Shown piece after piece: positions 12,801-23,959 of a stretch of 64,000 nt of DNA (positions are counted from its first letter, which is position 1; the number at the start of each line of letters is the position of its first letter). The position numbers and the translations under genes are program-made. Under the pieces are notes generated by a model, which was given only the letters and a program-made list of their open reading frames with translations, was not told where the DNA came from and searched no databases. Source of the DNA: Branchiostoma floridae (Eukaryota > Chordata > Leptocardii > Amphioxiformes > Branchiostomatidae); the NCBI RefSeq assembly GCF_000003815.2, contig NC_049980.1, positions 23,139,249 to 23,203,248 of the forward strand. Reading direction: 5' to 3'.

Positions 12801-15663
12801 TGGTGAAGTGTGTCACGTGCAGCTCCTGTTCATGGAACTGGAAATCCTCGTCACCGTCAGACATGTGCTCGATGGTGTCTGTACAGCAGGAGGTTGTCAA
12901 TAAACTTTATCATGCATTGGATTGTAGTCTAATATCATAATTGATAAACACTCAAAGCTGTTCACCTTCCTTTACACTTATTATTACATCGTAAGTTTGT
13001 ATCCACTTATTTCTAGTGAAAGTGGTCATACTTTTGTTGTCAATAAACTAGCCTGAAGGACTGGTGACTGATTGAAGGGCAATTATGCACTTGTCACTTT
13101 GTTACCAATAATTATTAGCCTGTGTAATGTGAGACTATATACTGTAAATGACACTAGCAACTTTTATTGTATCAAAACTATAACACCCAAAAATTTGAAC
13201 CATATATGGTAATACATAGAAAGGCCTTGTGAATTTCTGCAATAAATGATTCTATAGACTATAGAACTCAGGTGGCAACATACTACATGTAGCTAAAGAA
13301 TGTCCCAAACATCCCTCATGAATGATCATGAGATTATTCCTATTTTGAAAATGCAAACAGCAACAAAAGCAAAAGGTACCTCCTTCCTCAAATGGCATGA
13401 ACTTGTCCTTGATCATCAGGCGGATTTCCAGTTTCTTCCAGTAATACACTGTGGCCAGAACACACAGCATCAGCAGTACAGCACCGCCCCCTGCTGCCCC
13501 ATTCCTGTACTGCTGCATTTCCTCCTTCAAATCTTCTTTGACAGGACTGCTGTTGGGATCTAAATGGACAACGGGATTCAATTATGAATCAATCAAGTTA
13601 CTTTGCAGGCATCTCAATTTAGTGTCAAAGATGAAATGTTTATCACCATTCACTCACGTTTATCGGAACGCCATCGAACAGCATCAACAGAATCTTTTTA
13701 AAGTTCAACTAAGCCCAACCTTGGACTCAGGCTAGCTGAAACAAATTTTAATGCACACCAAGACAAATGAACAAACAAAATCTGAATATAATAAAAAGAT
13801 TCCTTCCTTTTCATGAATGTGAAAATCTAGAATGAGCTCACCGTCCCCCTCTGTCAGCTGGACCTGTGCTGTGACATTTCCAAACAGGTTCTTAGCCACG
13901 CAGGTATACTCCCTGTAATCCTCAGGCTGGATGTCGGTGATGACCAGGGTTCTGTTCACAAACTCTCTTCCTGTCTCATCCTCCCTACAATTGTCAGGAA
14001 AAACATAATGATACCGTTTCAAGTATCAAACCACAGCACTTCGTGAATTCTGCTGTTCCTTCAAATTGTTGGACATACCAGACCCACAGCAACAGAGAGA
14101 GTCTTTCCCAGTTTGCATATTAAGCGCATTTCCAATCTTGTAAAATCTCTAATTCTCTGACAGAACCTTTCCAAGCCAAAAGTGAATTATTTGCAAGTCT
14201 ATGACATAGTGTGTCCAAGCCTAAGAAAGGTGTCAGCTAGCTATAAAAGACTTTCCAAGGATGCAAGCCAATCAGAACTAACCTCTCAGTATGCGGCCCC
14301 TCTTTGACCCTGTCCTTGCCATTGATAAAGGTGCCATTGACAAGCCAGTACACCTGCTTGATCACCTGCTGTACGCCCAGATACGCCGTGCAGGTGAAGG
14401 TGACGTTCTGGCCAAGGCGGCGGTACTCCACATACGCACTAGTACTGGTATCCATGGGATATAGGATGATGGGCGGTAGTGTGGTCATCGAGACTAGAGA
14501 AGATAGCAAGTCTTGGAACATTATGAGCAGCAAAACATATCCCACTGTCTCAGAGAAGAGTTCACTAGGTTGGTATTACAGGGATGGAAAATTACAACAC
14601 ATTAGGAAATGAGAATGACTTGTTGAAAGGTCTGAAAGGTCAGATGAAGTCTTAATGCTAACTGTGCAAATTGCCTAATATGTAACATCCAAATACAACC
14701 AGTTTCAACTAAAGGGGGAAAAAAATTGTCAAAGCATTGCCTCCTTTGTAGACCTTCTACGAGAGCCAGCATTGGTTGTCATTTACGTGCACCTGGGCAT
14801 TGGAGAACCTTGCACACAAATCAGCCCTCCCCAACTTAAATGGCAGTGCTCATACAAGGTCTACAAAGGAGGCTAATCAATGTGATACTAACGCTTCACG
14901 TGGAGAGAGATATGCCCAACCAGGTGTTCTGTCCCGTTGAACCCCTCACATCGGTACGTGCCGTTGTCAGCAGCGATCTGCACCGAGTCAATCTCCAACA
15001 TCTCGTGCTGGTCTCCTCTCAGACTGATCCTCTCAGTCGGCCGGTCTGTCCAGGGGTATGCTTTATTATCTTTGAACCAGGAGAAAGGGCTGCTGGGAAT
15101 GATGCAGTCCGCCAGGGGGCATCTCATCGTCACCTCCTCCCCTTCATAGGCCTTGTGAATCTCAAGATCATCAATGTAGTCACACGGATCTGTTGTATAC
15201 AGCATGAAAGAAGTCACTCATTGTGCGCAAAGATTTCACAGAACCAGGATGAGCCAACTGAATATTTGGTTTGCATTGAGATGACAGTACTTTACAGTTA
15301 GTTAGGGTTAAAAGTATTGTGTACATTTCTGTCTAAGCTGCCTGCATAGCAAACATCATGAAAGTCATTTCAACACCCCCACAGTTACGAAGTTTACGCG
15401 CGCAAACAGTCTGTACCTCCATTTTTCATGGAGGTAACAAACATAATAGATGAAATAGATAATGTGCAGGGTAGTCTAATGAGATTTCAACCATAATTGT
15501 CCATATAAAAAGTTCCTTTAAGATAGTTCTTGCTCTTACCGTAATTTGCGTAATCATACTCATAGTAGTCTTCGTCATACATGTAGTCATATGGAGCGAC
15601 TGTCACGGGAAAGGCAGATCTTCCGAGAAGAGCGAGAATCACGAATGCTGTACCGAGCACCAT
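9814..15663 (-). CDS. IL-1 receptor-like protein: SP-Ig-Ig-TM-FAMeT-TIR
   Basis: Eleven exons (15540-15663, 14893-15189, 14283-14493, 13842-13984, 13380-13559, 12750-12878, 11825-12009, 11457-11577, 10971-11108, 10536-10723, 9814-10248) join without phase conflict into 716 residues. Order: signal peptide (1-18 or so) and a Tyr/Asp-rich N-terminus; Ig1 (about 50-140, MRCP...YRCEG); Ig2 (145-258, FTCTAY...YTCVAK); TM (279-299) followed by basic KKLEIRL; a domain at 319-463 matching the farnesoic acid O-methyltransferase-like family (YEIIIG, SRDEWKTFWVSF, then GEDPFLKWVEGEPLNVKYLG); TIR at about 467-620 with box 1 YDVFILYD, BB loop RDFTGG and box 3 FWRELRY; and a Ser/Arg-rich tail. Family knowledge: a plasma-membrane receptor signalling through TIR adaptors. 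The BB loop lacks the proline of Toll-like receptors. The ligand is unknown, and the role of the FAMeT module is unknown. Confidence 0.9.
10785..10812. repeat. (ATTG)n microsatellite
   Basis: About seven ATTG units in the intron between the two central TIR exons of the IL-1R-like gene. Confidence 0.9.
14739..14873. mobile_element. 135-bp MITE-like inverted-repeat element
   Basis: The ends are GCCTCCTTTGTAGACCTT (14739-14756) and its exact inverse complement ending at 14873; similarity extends to about 24 bp with two mismatches. It is in the intron between the Ig1 and Ig2 exons of the IL-1R-like gene. I see no clean target-site duplication, so the superfamily is left open. Confidence 0.65.
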
Positions 15664-18064
15664 CTGCAGAGTAAGGAAATCACACGTGCTCGTATTTCCC
15701 TGCAAGAAATTGTCATTTTCTGTCTCTCGTCTTTGTATTTACCCCCTTTCTGCTTCTTTGATTTTAAACGCAAAACTTTTGATTACGGCATCAAATCAAC
15801 GACAGTAACAGAGAACTTCTGGACTGGAGGTTATTGGACCCTTCATACCCATTTCACTGAAAAAAAATCAAAATTCCTTACTTTTCCATATTGTAGATTC
15901 CTTACTCAATTTCTGTCGCATATCTGTTCAACTTGAATACATTCGTGCGGTGATACTAAACGTAGCCCAGAAAATAAGCAATAAGCTGTTCTCCCCAAAC
16001 AACGGACCACAGTGGACTCGTCCAAAGATGTGCAATTTGACCGACATGTTTGTTTTGTTACATGTTTCTGTTGACGTCATATGACCTTTCTGTCGGCGTT
16101 TTGTTTTGCAGTTGACGGGCTGTTTCTGTGCCCTGTGTTGGTTTTTGTTTGAACGGGTGGAAACTGTTCCTTCAATAATGATGTCATACTAACGTACTCG
16201 GCCACATACTAGTAAGACTAACTAGTAACACACGTTACTCTCTTTGGGATTGCTATAAAAGTTGAAGTTATGCATCATTTCTGAATTGAGTGACAGACTT
16301 AGAGTGTGCGCCTTTTAAGTTTTACCCTGTTGCACCGCTTCTGAGCTACTTCCGTGGTTTCGGCTTTCACAATGAAGCCGCTATACAGACACGTGTCATA
16401 GCTACGGTTCCCACGTTAAGGGAGACAGGTAACAGTTAAGATTAGAAGATCTTTTGACACATCTGGATCTCTGCAGCTAGTGAAAAATTCGTTGATTTTG
16501 CTTGAAAGAACACAGAATGATGCATGACAAAGTTAAACGCGAACGGTTGATGGTTGGGTGGCAATTTTCCCTTCCAACACTCTACAACAATGTTTCATTT
16601 CGAAAGACGCATTACAGATTGTTCCTTTTGATTTTCTTAGCCTATACAATTGTTTACCCCTTACCCACAGAGAACTGACCCAGAAATGGTTTTAAATGCC
16701 CCAAATACAGAAGCTTCAAAATAAGAGGATCCTAGGAGTGTTAGAAGATCGCAACGTTGTAGAGATTGCGGCAGTTGGTTAAACTTCATGTACCTAATAT
16801 GCACAATAAAGCTAGACTACGCCACGCGAGGTAACATATTATCAAATATCTTAACCAAGAACAATTGACAGACCTACTAAACTAAAGCCAACTGTACTGT
16901 TGTAGTAGTAGTATCTTGAGCTAACGTCAGCTTACCTTGTTCACTAGACTACAGTACGTTATTCTACTTGGAAGTAGCTCAACACATTGATCCCCACCTT
17001 ATTACGTGATGATGGCAATGACTAAGAACACGTCTTATTGTGTGAATAAAAATCTTGCTTTTTCAGCCCTTTCAACCACAGTGCGGACGTCCTCTGCGTT
17101 TTACGAGGAAAATGAGACGGAAAAGAAGACTTCTGGTTTCTGTACGAGTGTGGGCGTCATCACACCTGGCGGTTCCTGTAGCGTTACCACCACCTGGGGA
17201 AGTGAAAGGGGAACTCCCGAGACTTCCGTGTTTTGAGGGCGGGGAAAGTTTACAACAACAATGCCCCGGTAATATATGAGCAAACGTTAGATACGTTGTA
17301 ATAATTCAAAAGTTTAGGAAGTTAGAGACCATCTTTATGTTATTGATGCTGGGAATTGTACTAGTCTTGTACATTAATCGTGAGCTCGCACAATTTCGTC
17401 TGTTCGTTCAGGCCTTCGTAGGTCTAAAAACGTACCAGCAACGTCACCAGATACATAACGAGAGTTCGACAACTTCATACTTTTCCCTAATCATTTTTTT
17501 AAAACATTGATGTACATGTATTTGAATATTTTGAGTACGCAAATATAATTTGCATCTTTCACTTCGCTCGATCTGGCCTCTTGCTGTAGACGACATTATT
17601 GAAGCTGTTAAAACAGAAAAATCAGCTAGAACAAATTAAAAACAATAGTTTTCATGTATACGCACTTAAACTATTGTTCCTGTTTGTTACTCTGTTCATA
17701 TCAAGTTCCATTTGTATTGTCTTTGTTAATAGGGTGAGCTCTGGGTGTGCGTGCTGAACAATCAAGCTAATAAATAGACCACGATCTGTCAGTGGGAATA
17801 CTTGCGTCATATACTGCTTCTTTATCAAGTTTGTAACGTGCGAGACCTTGGGGTGTGTCGTAAGTGTTAGCTGCAAGGCTGCAGTTGTCAGACTGCGTAG
17901 ATAGTACTACAACGTCAGATCGCACGCCAAAACCTGACAATGTACGTCACAGATACGACTACTACGACACGTTCAGTATGGCATTCAGGGGAGCCTGGCC
18001 CCTGCCGGATATAAAATCCCCGGGGTTGTGGTAACCAAAAACACCCTCTGCACGGACTTGCCAC
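15664..18064. other. Head-to-head intergenic region between IL-1R-like gene and P450
   Basis: About 2.4 kb without a supported coding exon. A TATAAAAG at 16253-16260 (plus strand) is followed about 170 bases later by a good donor, GGGAGACAG|GTAACA at 16427/16428, so a non-coding first exon of the P450 is possible but unproven. Short ORFs around 17006-17279 are not supported as genes. Confidence 0.3.
18008..18017 (+). promoter_or_regulatory. TATA box of the P450 gene
   Basis: GGATATAAAATCC lies about 50 bases upstream of the ATGATG at 18065, which fits a TATA element with a very short 5' UTR. The match is to the consensus only. Confidence 0.45.
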
Positions 18065-21000
18065 ATGATGTTTGTACCCTCTAGTCGGTCGGTGGGCATC
18101 TTGAAATCATGGGGCAGAAGGAAGATGTGCGCCGCACTAGCCGCAGGACTGACGGAAGCTGACGAGTTACTTGCCCGGAGGAACACACCATTTCGGGCGA
18201 TACCAGGGCCGCCAAACCTGCCGATGATCAGTCGACTAAAGGACTACTCTTCTTTAGGTGAGTTGTTTCTAAGCCAGAACGATCTTGATGTCGGTAGTAT
18301 ACAGATATTTTACAACACATTACAAAGCATTACTGTGAAACAAAACTGCATTAGACTTTCGAAGTTAACTTATATACACTATCATCGGAACCAATTTGAA
18401 GCTCGTTTCTATTCATCTGAGAACAAAGCGTAGAGACATAACTTGATCACGACTTGAGAGCTGATGTAATTCCGCAAAACGAATTTACAAAGAACGGAAA
18501 ACATCTATTCTGATCCAAACGATTAGACAGCTTTATAGTGGGGTTAACTAGTAACGCCTGATCACATGCGTCGTTGGTGTTGTCGCGCATGCGTGGTACA
18601 AACGTCAACTGTATTTTTTCCCCATCAAAGTCGTACGGCAACCTACCACAAATGTGACTGTGCCGTTACCTCTATCAGAACACACAGAGTGTACACGTGC
18701 GGGGATAGACACGCTTCTGCTAGCGTTATCTGATAGGAGAATTCTTGACATAGCTTGCAGTTACAGAACTGGTTGACCGTGAGTAAGGAGTGTATTTCCG
18801 CGGTAAAAGATCGTCCAATCTGTACATGATACATGAATCTCGACAATTATCGTTTTATAATTGCATGCAGTATAAATGTATCTTGGCTTTACGCTGTCCA
18901 GGTCGTTACGGGGTCGGCAAGCTTCACGAGCGCCATCTTGACCTTCACCGTCAGTATGGTGACATCTGTAGAGAGAAGCTTCTCGGGCGCGAGATCGTTC
19001 ACGTTTTCTCACGCGAGATCGCACAGGAAGTCTTCATGCAGGTTTGGTGTTTGTATTGTTACTTCTGTTACATAATCTTATTCATTATATCTGCGCTCGA
19101 ACTAATCATAGCTTGTTTCCAAAATGATACTCCAGTTTCAACGGTGAACTTAAACTTTCTGCGGATAACATTGTGTTCACCAGGACTAAAAGTTGGTATG
19201 CAGATAGAGATATGAAAGACGAGGTTTTGGGTTATCCACAAAATCATTTTGATGCGACGTACATTTTTTGTCGATCTGTGATTATTCCCCACACGATCTT
19301 GCAATGAACAACCGCGCAACCTACCACTATGTATCATGTTGCGCGTATTCTGAACCATGTAGCTGTTAAACTAAAGAAAGAGACACGCTAACAGACAGAG
19401 TTTATCTTTAGGAAAGCCGGTATCCAGGACGGACAGTGATCGAACCTGATGCTATGTACAGGACCACACGGGGCATCCCGCTGGGGCTGCTGAGCCTGTA
19501 AGACATGCAAAGTTTTGTGTATAAAAGTAAATGTACAAGACTGAATAACAAGTACAAACTCCCCATTCCAGTCAATTATTGCATGCGTATATATATGTAA
19601 AGGCTGGGTTGTCAAAGTTATAACTTAACGTTATATGTCCAAATATGGACATTAATAGTGTCCGTACAATTTTAGTATACATCCTTGAAGAAGAAAATAA
19701 GTAATGAAAGTCTCTGAAGACGCTTGATGATTAAAGGCTGTCTTGTCGCTGCCCTTTCTTCCAGACAAGATGCGAAGTGGCACCGTCTAAGGCGGCTGGC
19801 CCAAGACAGAATCCTTCGTCCGGCGGTGCAGAGTGCAGTCATCCCCAACATGGACAGGATCGCACAGGAGTTCGTCATGAGGACCGACATGCTCCGCTCT
19901 CCAGGAAGTGACGTCATGGAGAGGAATTACAAGGACGAGCTGCACTTGTGGTCCTTGGAATGTGCGTAATCTATAGGACGGTTTACCTCATTGCCTATAT
20001 ATATTTGCAGTGGAATAGTAATGCAAAGTTCAGAAATATGGCATCGTCCATATGTGGATTCTTGTCGTTGGTGAAATTGAAATGTTAACTTCACAACAAT
20101 GTAAAGGATGGAAATTGCTGTCAATTTCTGTTAGATAATCTAAGAAAATGACACATCTGTTTTCTTTCCTCTGTAGCTATCGCCCGCCTGGCCTTCGGTA
20201 TACGCGTTGGCTGTCTGGGGATGAACTTGACAGAGAATACTGACGTGATGCGGTTAATCCGCAGCACGCAGATGTACTTCCGCTGTCTAGGGAAGCTGAT
20301 CTTCAGTCTTCCCTTGTATAAAGTAGTCCCCACTCCCACCTGGAGGAAGCTGGCGGCAGCTCAGGATACCTTCTTCCGGTTAGTGTTGAGATTTTAGAGG
20401 AATTAAGTCTAACGTGTGTTCGCTAAGTTGTGTACATGTCCTCTAAGTTACATTCAGTGCTTGTCGGATAATCCAGGGGTTCAGCACCATGGCCAGATCC
20501 AACTGGCAAAGTATACGGAGTCCTACGGCAAGCCGGTACATGTTAATGCTCGCTGAACTCTCTAAAATTGGTAGAAAGAGACAAAAATGAAACAAATACG
20601 GCTCTGACATTTAACTTCAATACCAGGTTTTAATTCCATCTGCTCCGTGAAACACATTTTAACATTATTTATAACTGACCATTCCCTTAACATGCATAAC
20701 TGAGATAAGAGCTCCTGAATTAATTATTCTTCAGATTGTCAGAAAACTATATAAAGCAAGTGTTGACGGACTCCGGAGATGGTGACCCGGAAACTCAGGA
20801 CAGCCTTCTCTTGCACCTTCTGAGGAAATCAGAACTCAGTAAGGAGGAAGTGAGCGCCACCATTACAGACCTATTCCAGGGTGGGATCGACACGGTAGGG
20901 ACAGAATTTTTGTTTTTATTTTGTTAACAGTAACATCAACATAGGAAAAGAACGCGAAATTTTGAAATAAACGATGCAAGAAGAAAGGCATGACAAGAAA

Positions 21001-23099
21001 GGAACACAATTACAGACAAGGTAGACAATTTATTGCATGTGTACTAATTATTGAATTCCTGATATAACGTTACCCATCTGAAGGCAATTCTAAAAGAACT
21101 GTCATGCTTTCCTTCCAGACCACCAATGGCATGATGTACAGCCTGTTCGCCCTGGCTAAGAATCCCGAGGTTCAGGACTTAGTCTGCCAGGAGATCCGTA
21201 CTCACCTGCCCGAGGGCGCGCGGGTCACGCCCGAGGTCCTGGGAAAAATGAAGTATCTTAAGGCGGTTATCAAGGAAACGTTTAGGTGAGGCATCAGCGG
21301 GGAGTTTCGAAACAGCCCCGACAATGTGGCGCCAACATTATTAATTACATTATTTTGTATGGTGTCGGAAAGTTAGGCAAAAGATAGGTAATGGTCGTTT
21401 TTTGAGACCGTATAAGTAGGGACAGTGGGTTGTCATCCACTGTGTCTAGGTAGGCGGAACCCATCCCTCTCCTTTCATCGTCTTTTAGTTCCCAAATCAA
21501 AGTCAGGTACCCATTTTACACCTGGTTGAAGTGAGGAAAGTCGTGTAAAAGTGCCCTTTTCAAGGACACAAGGTCCAGAAATGAATGATAAGAATCAAAC
21601 CCGTGACCTCTCGATCTCTCTAGTAAATGATCTTAGAAGTCTGTTTTGGCATTGCCTTTTTGTCTGGTCTGAAAACCTCTTCTTGTACAGCTCAACAATC
21701 AACAGACATCACCTGTTATCTTAACAAAGTTTGTCTTCCCGGTTGCTGCAGGTTGTGGCCGGTAATTTTCGGGACCGCCAGACAGTATGACTATGACGTT
21801 GTTCTAGGTGGCTACGACGTACCTGCAAAGGTAATCCCTTCACCACATCATATCAACTACACCATAGCACGTTGTCAGCTACAGATTAGGTTGCTAGGCT
21901 GTGTTTTACATTCTCAAACTTTAACTTTGAACACTTTTTGCTGGTCATAGAAAATTAAATACAGTTTGTATGGTTAATATATGATCCGTAATGACAATGC
22001 TTAAATAAGGTCAGAGCGCATCCAAGACAAACGATACAAAAAGATCTGCTACAAAACCAAGGCGACAGGGGGAAGCAACCTTCGCCCAACACCTACCCAC
22101 GTCCCAAAATATATGTACACGTATCATCACAATCAGTCCAAAGGTTCATAAGTTATTATATTGGTGACCGCAAATATGTGTATGTGGAAGCACAGACCCG
22201 AAACAGGTAACGATTATTGAAGTCTTTGTTTTCCTTCCCTGCCAGACCGAAATCCTGGTACACCATCGCGTCATGTGCCGTCAGGACAAGTATTTCAGGG
22301 ACCCATTGACCTTTGACCCTACCCGCTGGCTCCGAGACGAGACAACATCACGAGTTCCAACGTACCTGTTCATGCCATTTGGACACGGAGTGCGCATGTG
22401 CATCGGTATGTTGAACATGATATTAACTACAAGTAAGTTGTCTTTTAGGATAAATCATGGTTCAAGAAAAATGTGAGACTGCATACAAACATGATTGAAA
22501 CAAGGAGTGGCTTTGTATTTTGAAATGAGAAGCATTAAAAATCATTTTCTTTATCAGGACGGCGGTTTGCAGAGCAGCAGCTGCAGCTCCTGATCATCCG
22601 GGTAAGCGGCCTGAATCCATGAAATTTTTAGTTTGTTTACATTTCTGTCGTTTTAGTTCCTATTCGGCAGTTACCACAGAAGTTCTCCTGAAATTCAGGA
22701 CCTGTTCTTTGTTAGTTACTACAGAGGTCTTAGTTCCTGTCGTTCCTCTTGTAACAGTTGTCTGTTAGTTACTGTGTACCTGAAATTTCTCTATCGTTGT
22801 TCGTGAGCTACTGCAGAAGTTAAGTTCCCGACATCCCACTCTTGTTGTTTGTTTACTAGTTTCTATAGAAGTACTAGTCTATTTCCTGAAATTCCTCTCT
22901 TATTGTTTATTACTTACTCCAGAAGTGTAGTTCCTGACAGTGTTGTCCTGTTGTTTGTTGGGTCCCCCCTCCCCAGATGTTGCAGCGGTTCCATGTGGAG
23001 TGTGAGGAGGCGGAGTTGAGGCAGGTGTTCAGCCTGGTGTTGCTGCCCGACAGGAACCCGAGGTTCATGTTCCGCCGCAGGCAGGGGGAGACGGCGTAG
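18065..23099 (+). CDS. Mitochondrial-type cytochrome P450 (CYP27/CYP24 clan)
   Basis: Eleven exons (18065-18257, 18902-19041, 19412-19497, 19765-19961, 20177-20378, 20735-20894, 21119-21285, 21752-21830, 22246-22405, 22558-22601, 22977-23099) give 516 residues in consistent phase. The N-terminus is Arg/Lys/Ser-rich with no membrane anchor (SSRSVGILKSWGRRK), fitting a mitochondrial presequence, then the proline hinge IPGPPNLP. Diagnostic motifs: I-helix GGIDTT at about 322-327, ExxR as ETFR at 379-382, and heme loop FGHGVRMCIG with the thiolate ligand at Cys460. 'LWSLES' before 'FG..VGCL' resembles CYP24/CYP27. Family knowledge: an adrenodoxin-dependent monooxygenase of sterol or secosteroid type; the substrate cannot be read from the sequence. 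A second start at the MCAALAAG methionine (18125) is possible but would lose most of the presequence. Confidence 0.92.
21420..21625. repeat. SINE-like fragment in a P450 intron
   Basis: The block 'GTCAGGTACCCATTTTACAC ... AAAGTGCCCTTTTCAAGGAC ... AATCAAACCCGTGACCTCTC' has the wording of a common deuterostome interspersed repeat. On the minus strand it ends in a pol III B-box-like GGTTTGATTC. It resembles the copy at 1070-1165. The boundaries are approximate. Confidence 0.4.
22640..22960. repeat. Degenerate minisatellite in last P450 intron
   Basis: About five diverged units of roughly 60-65 bp, each built around 'GTTAGTTACT(A/C)CAGAAGT...AGTTCCTG.AATTCCTCTC.TGTTGTTTG'. The array fills almost the whole intron between exons 10 and 11 and ends at the pyrimidine tract of the last acceptor. 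Confidence 0.65.
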
Positions 23100-23959
23100 A
23101 CGAGCGGGTGTTGGACTTATCTCCGTCACGTTTATTTAAGACTTAAGGGAATTTTACGAAGTAACACTGCCTGTACATGCTTTTTACGTGCTCATTCGAT
23201 TGACTACAGGCGTTAATATAGAGGTTGAAATATACTTATTAGAAAGAGAGTGTTATTGACTAGCTAGCCTGACAAATGTTAAGGAACATCGGCGAAGAAA
23301 AGCTATATTTTATCTTTTGATATAAAATATTTCCTTCCAACCAAAACAGATATATCAATATTAAACCGTATGATTCATCGTTGACTGTCTATTGTGAACA
23401 TCATTTTCCGTGACTCCTTGAATGAGTTATTTCTGACCGAAAGTTGTAATAAGCCAACATCATGCTGTCACCTGTTATGTAGCCCCATAATGCCGGGCAG
23501 GCTAATTAATTAATGACTGCATTCTGTACCTGCAGAAATAAGACCACACAATACAGGCACAGGTCAGACTGGTCGGTTTTTAGATATTTTCCATCGAAGT
23601 AATCTCACATACAATGTCACATTATCTAAAAACATGCACATGGAAGCGCATTTCCTAACCACATGCTAAAATTTAGACCGTGGGCGATGAATAAGGTTGT
23701 ATTTGCCTCTCTATATCCGTTGTAATAACTGCACAAACTACTGCAACCCAGAAACAACATGTTTTATTGCAAACAGAGGCACTTAGGCAAAATTAGTTTT
23801 CAACGTCAAGATCATCATGACAACTGCACTCCGATATTGTTATTGACAATGCATTATTGGCATTCCAAATTAGCTTGACTCCATGGTGCCATATAAAAGC
23901 AGCTTTGACATTGAACGCAGAGTAGGTGACACCGCGACAGTCACGGCCACAAAGTGACC
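23100..23959. promoter_or_regulatory. P450 3' region and promoter of the first Cys-loop receptor gene
   Basis: No gene is supported here. A good TATA box, CCATATAAAAGCAG (ATATAAAAG at 23891-23899), lies about 60 bases upstream of the receptor start codon at 23960 and would place transcription start near 23925. Confidence 0.5.

Noticed and set aside
17006-17283. Overlapping ORFs with a basic, presequence-like peptide (MRRKRRLLVSVRVWASSHL)
   Set aside because: It would make an attractive mitochondrial leader for the P450, but the P450 first exon already has one and I could not find a phase-consistent splice that needs this segment.
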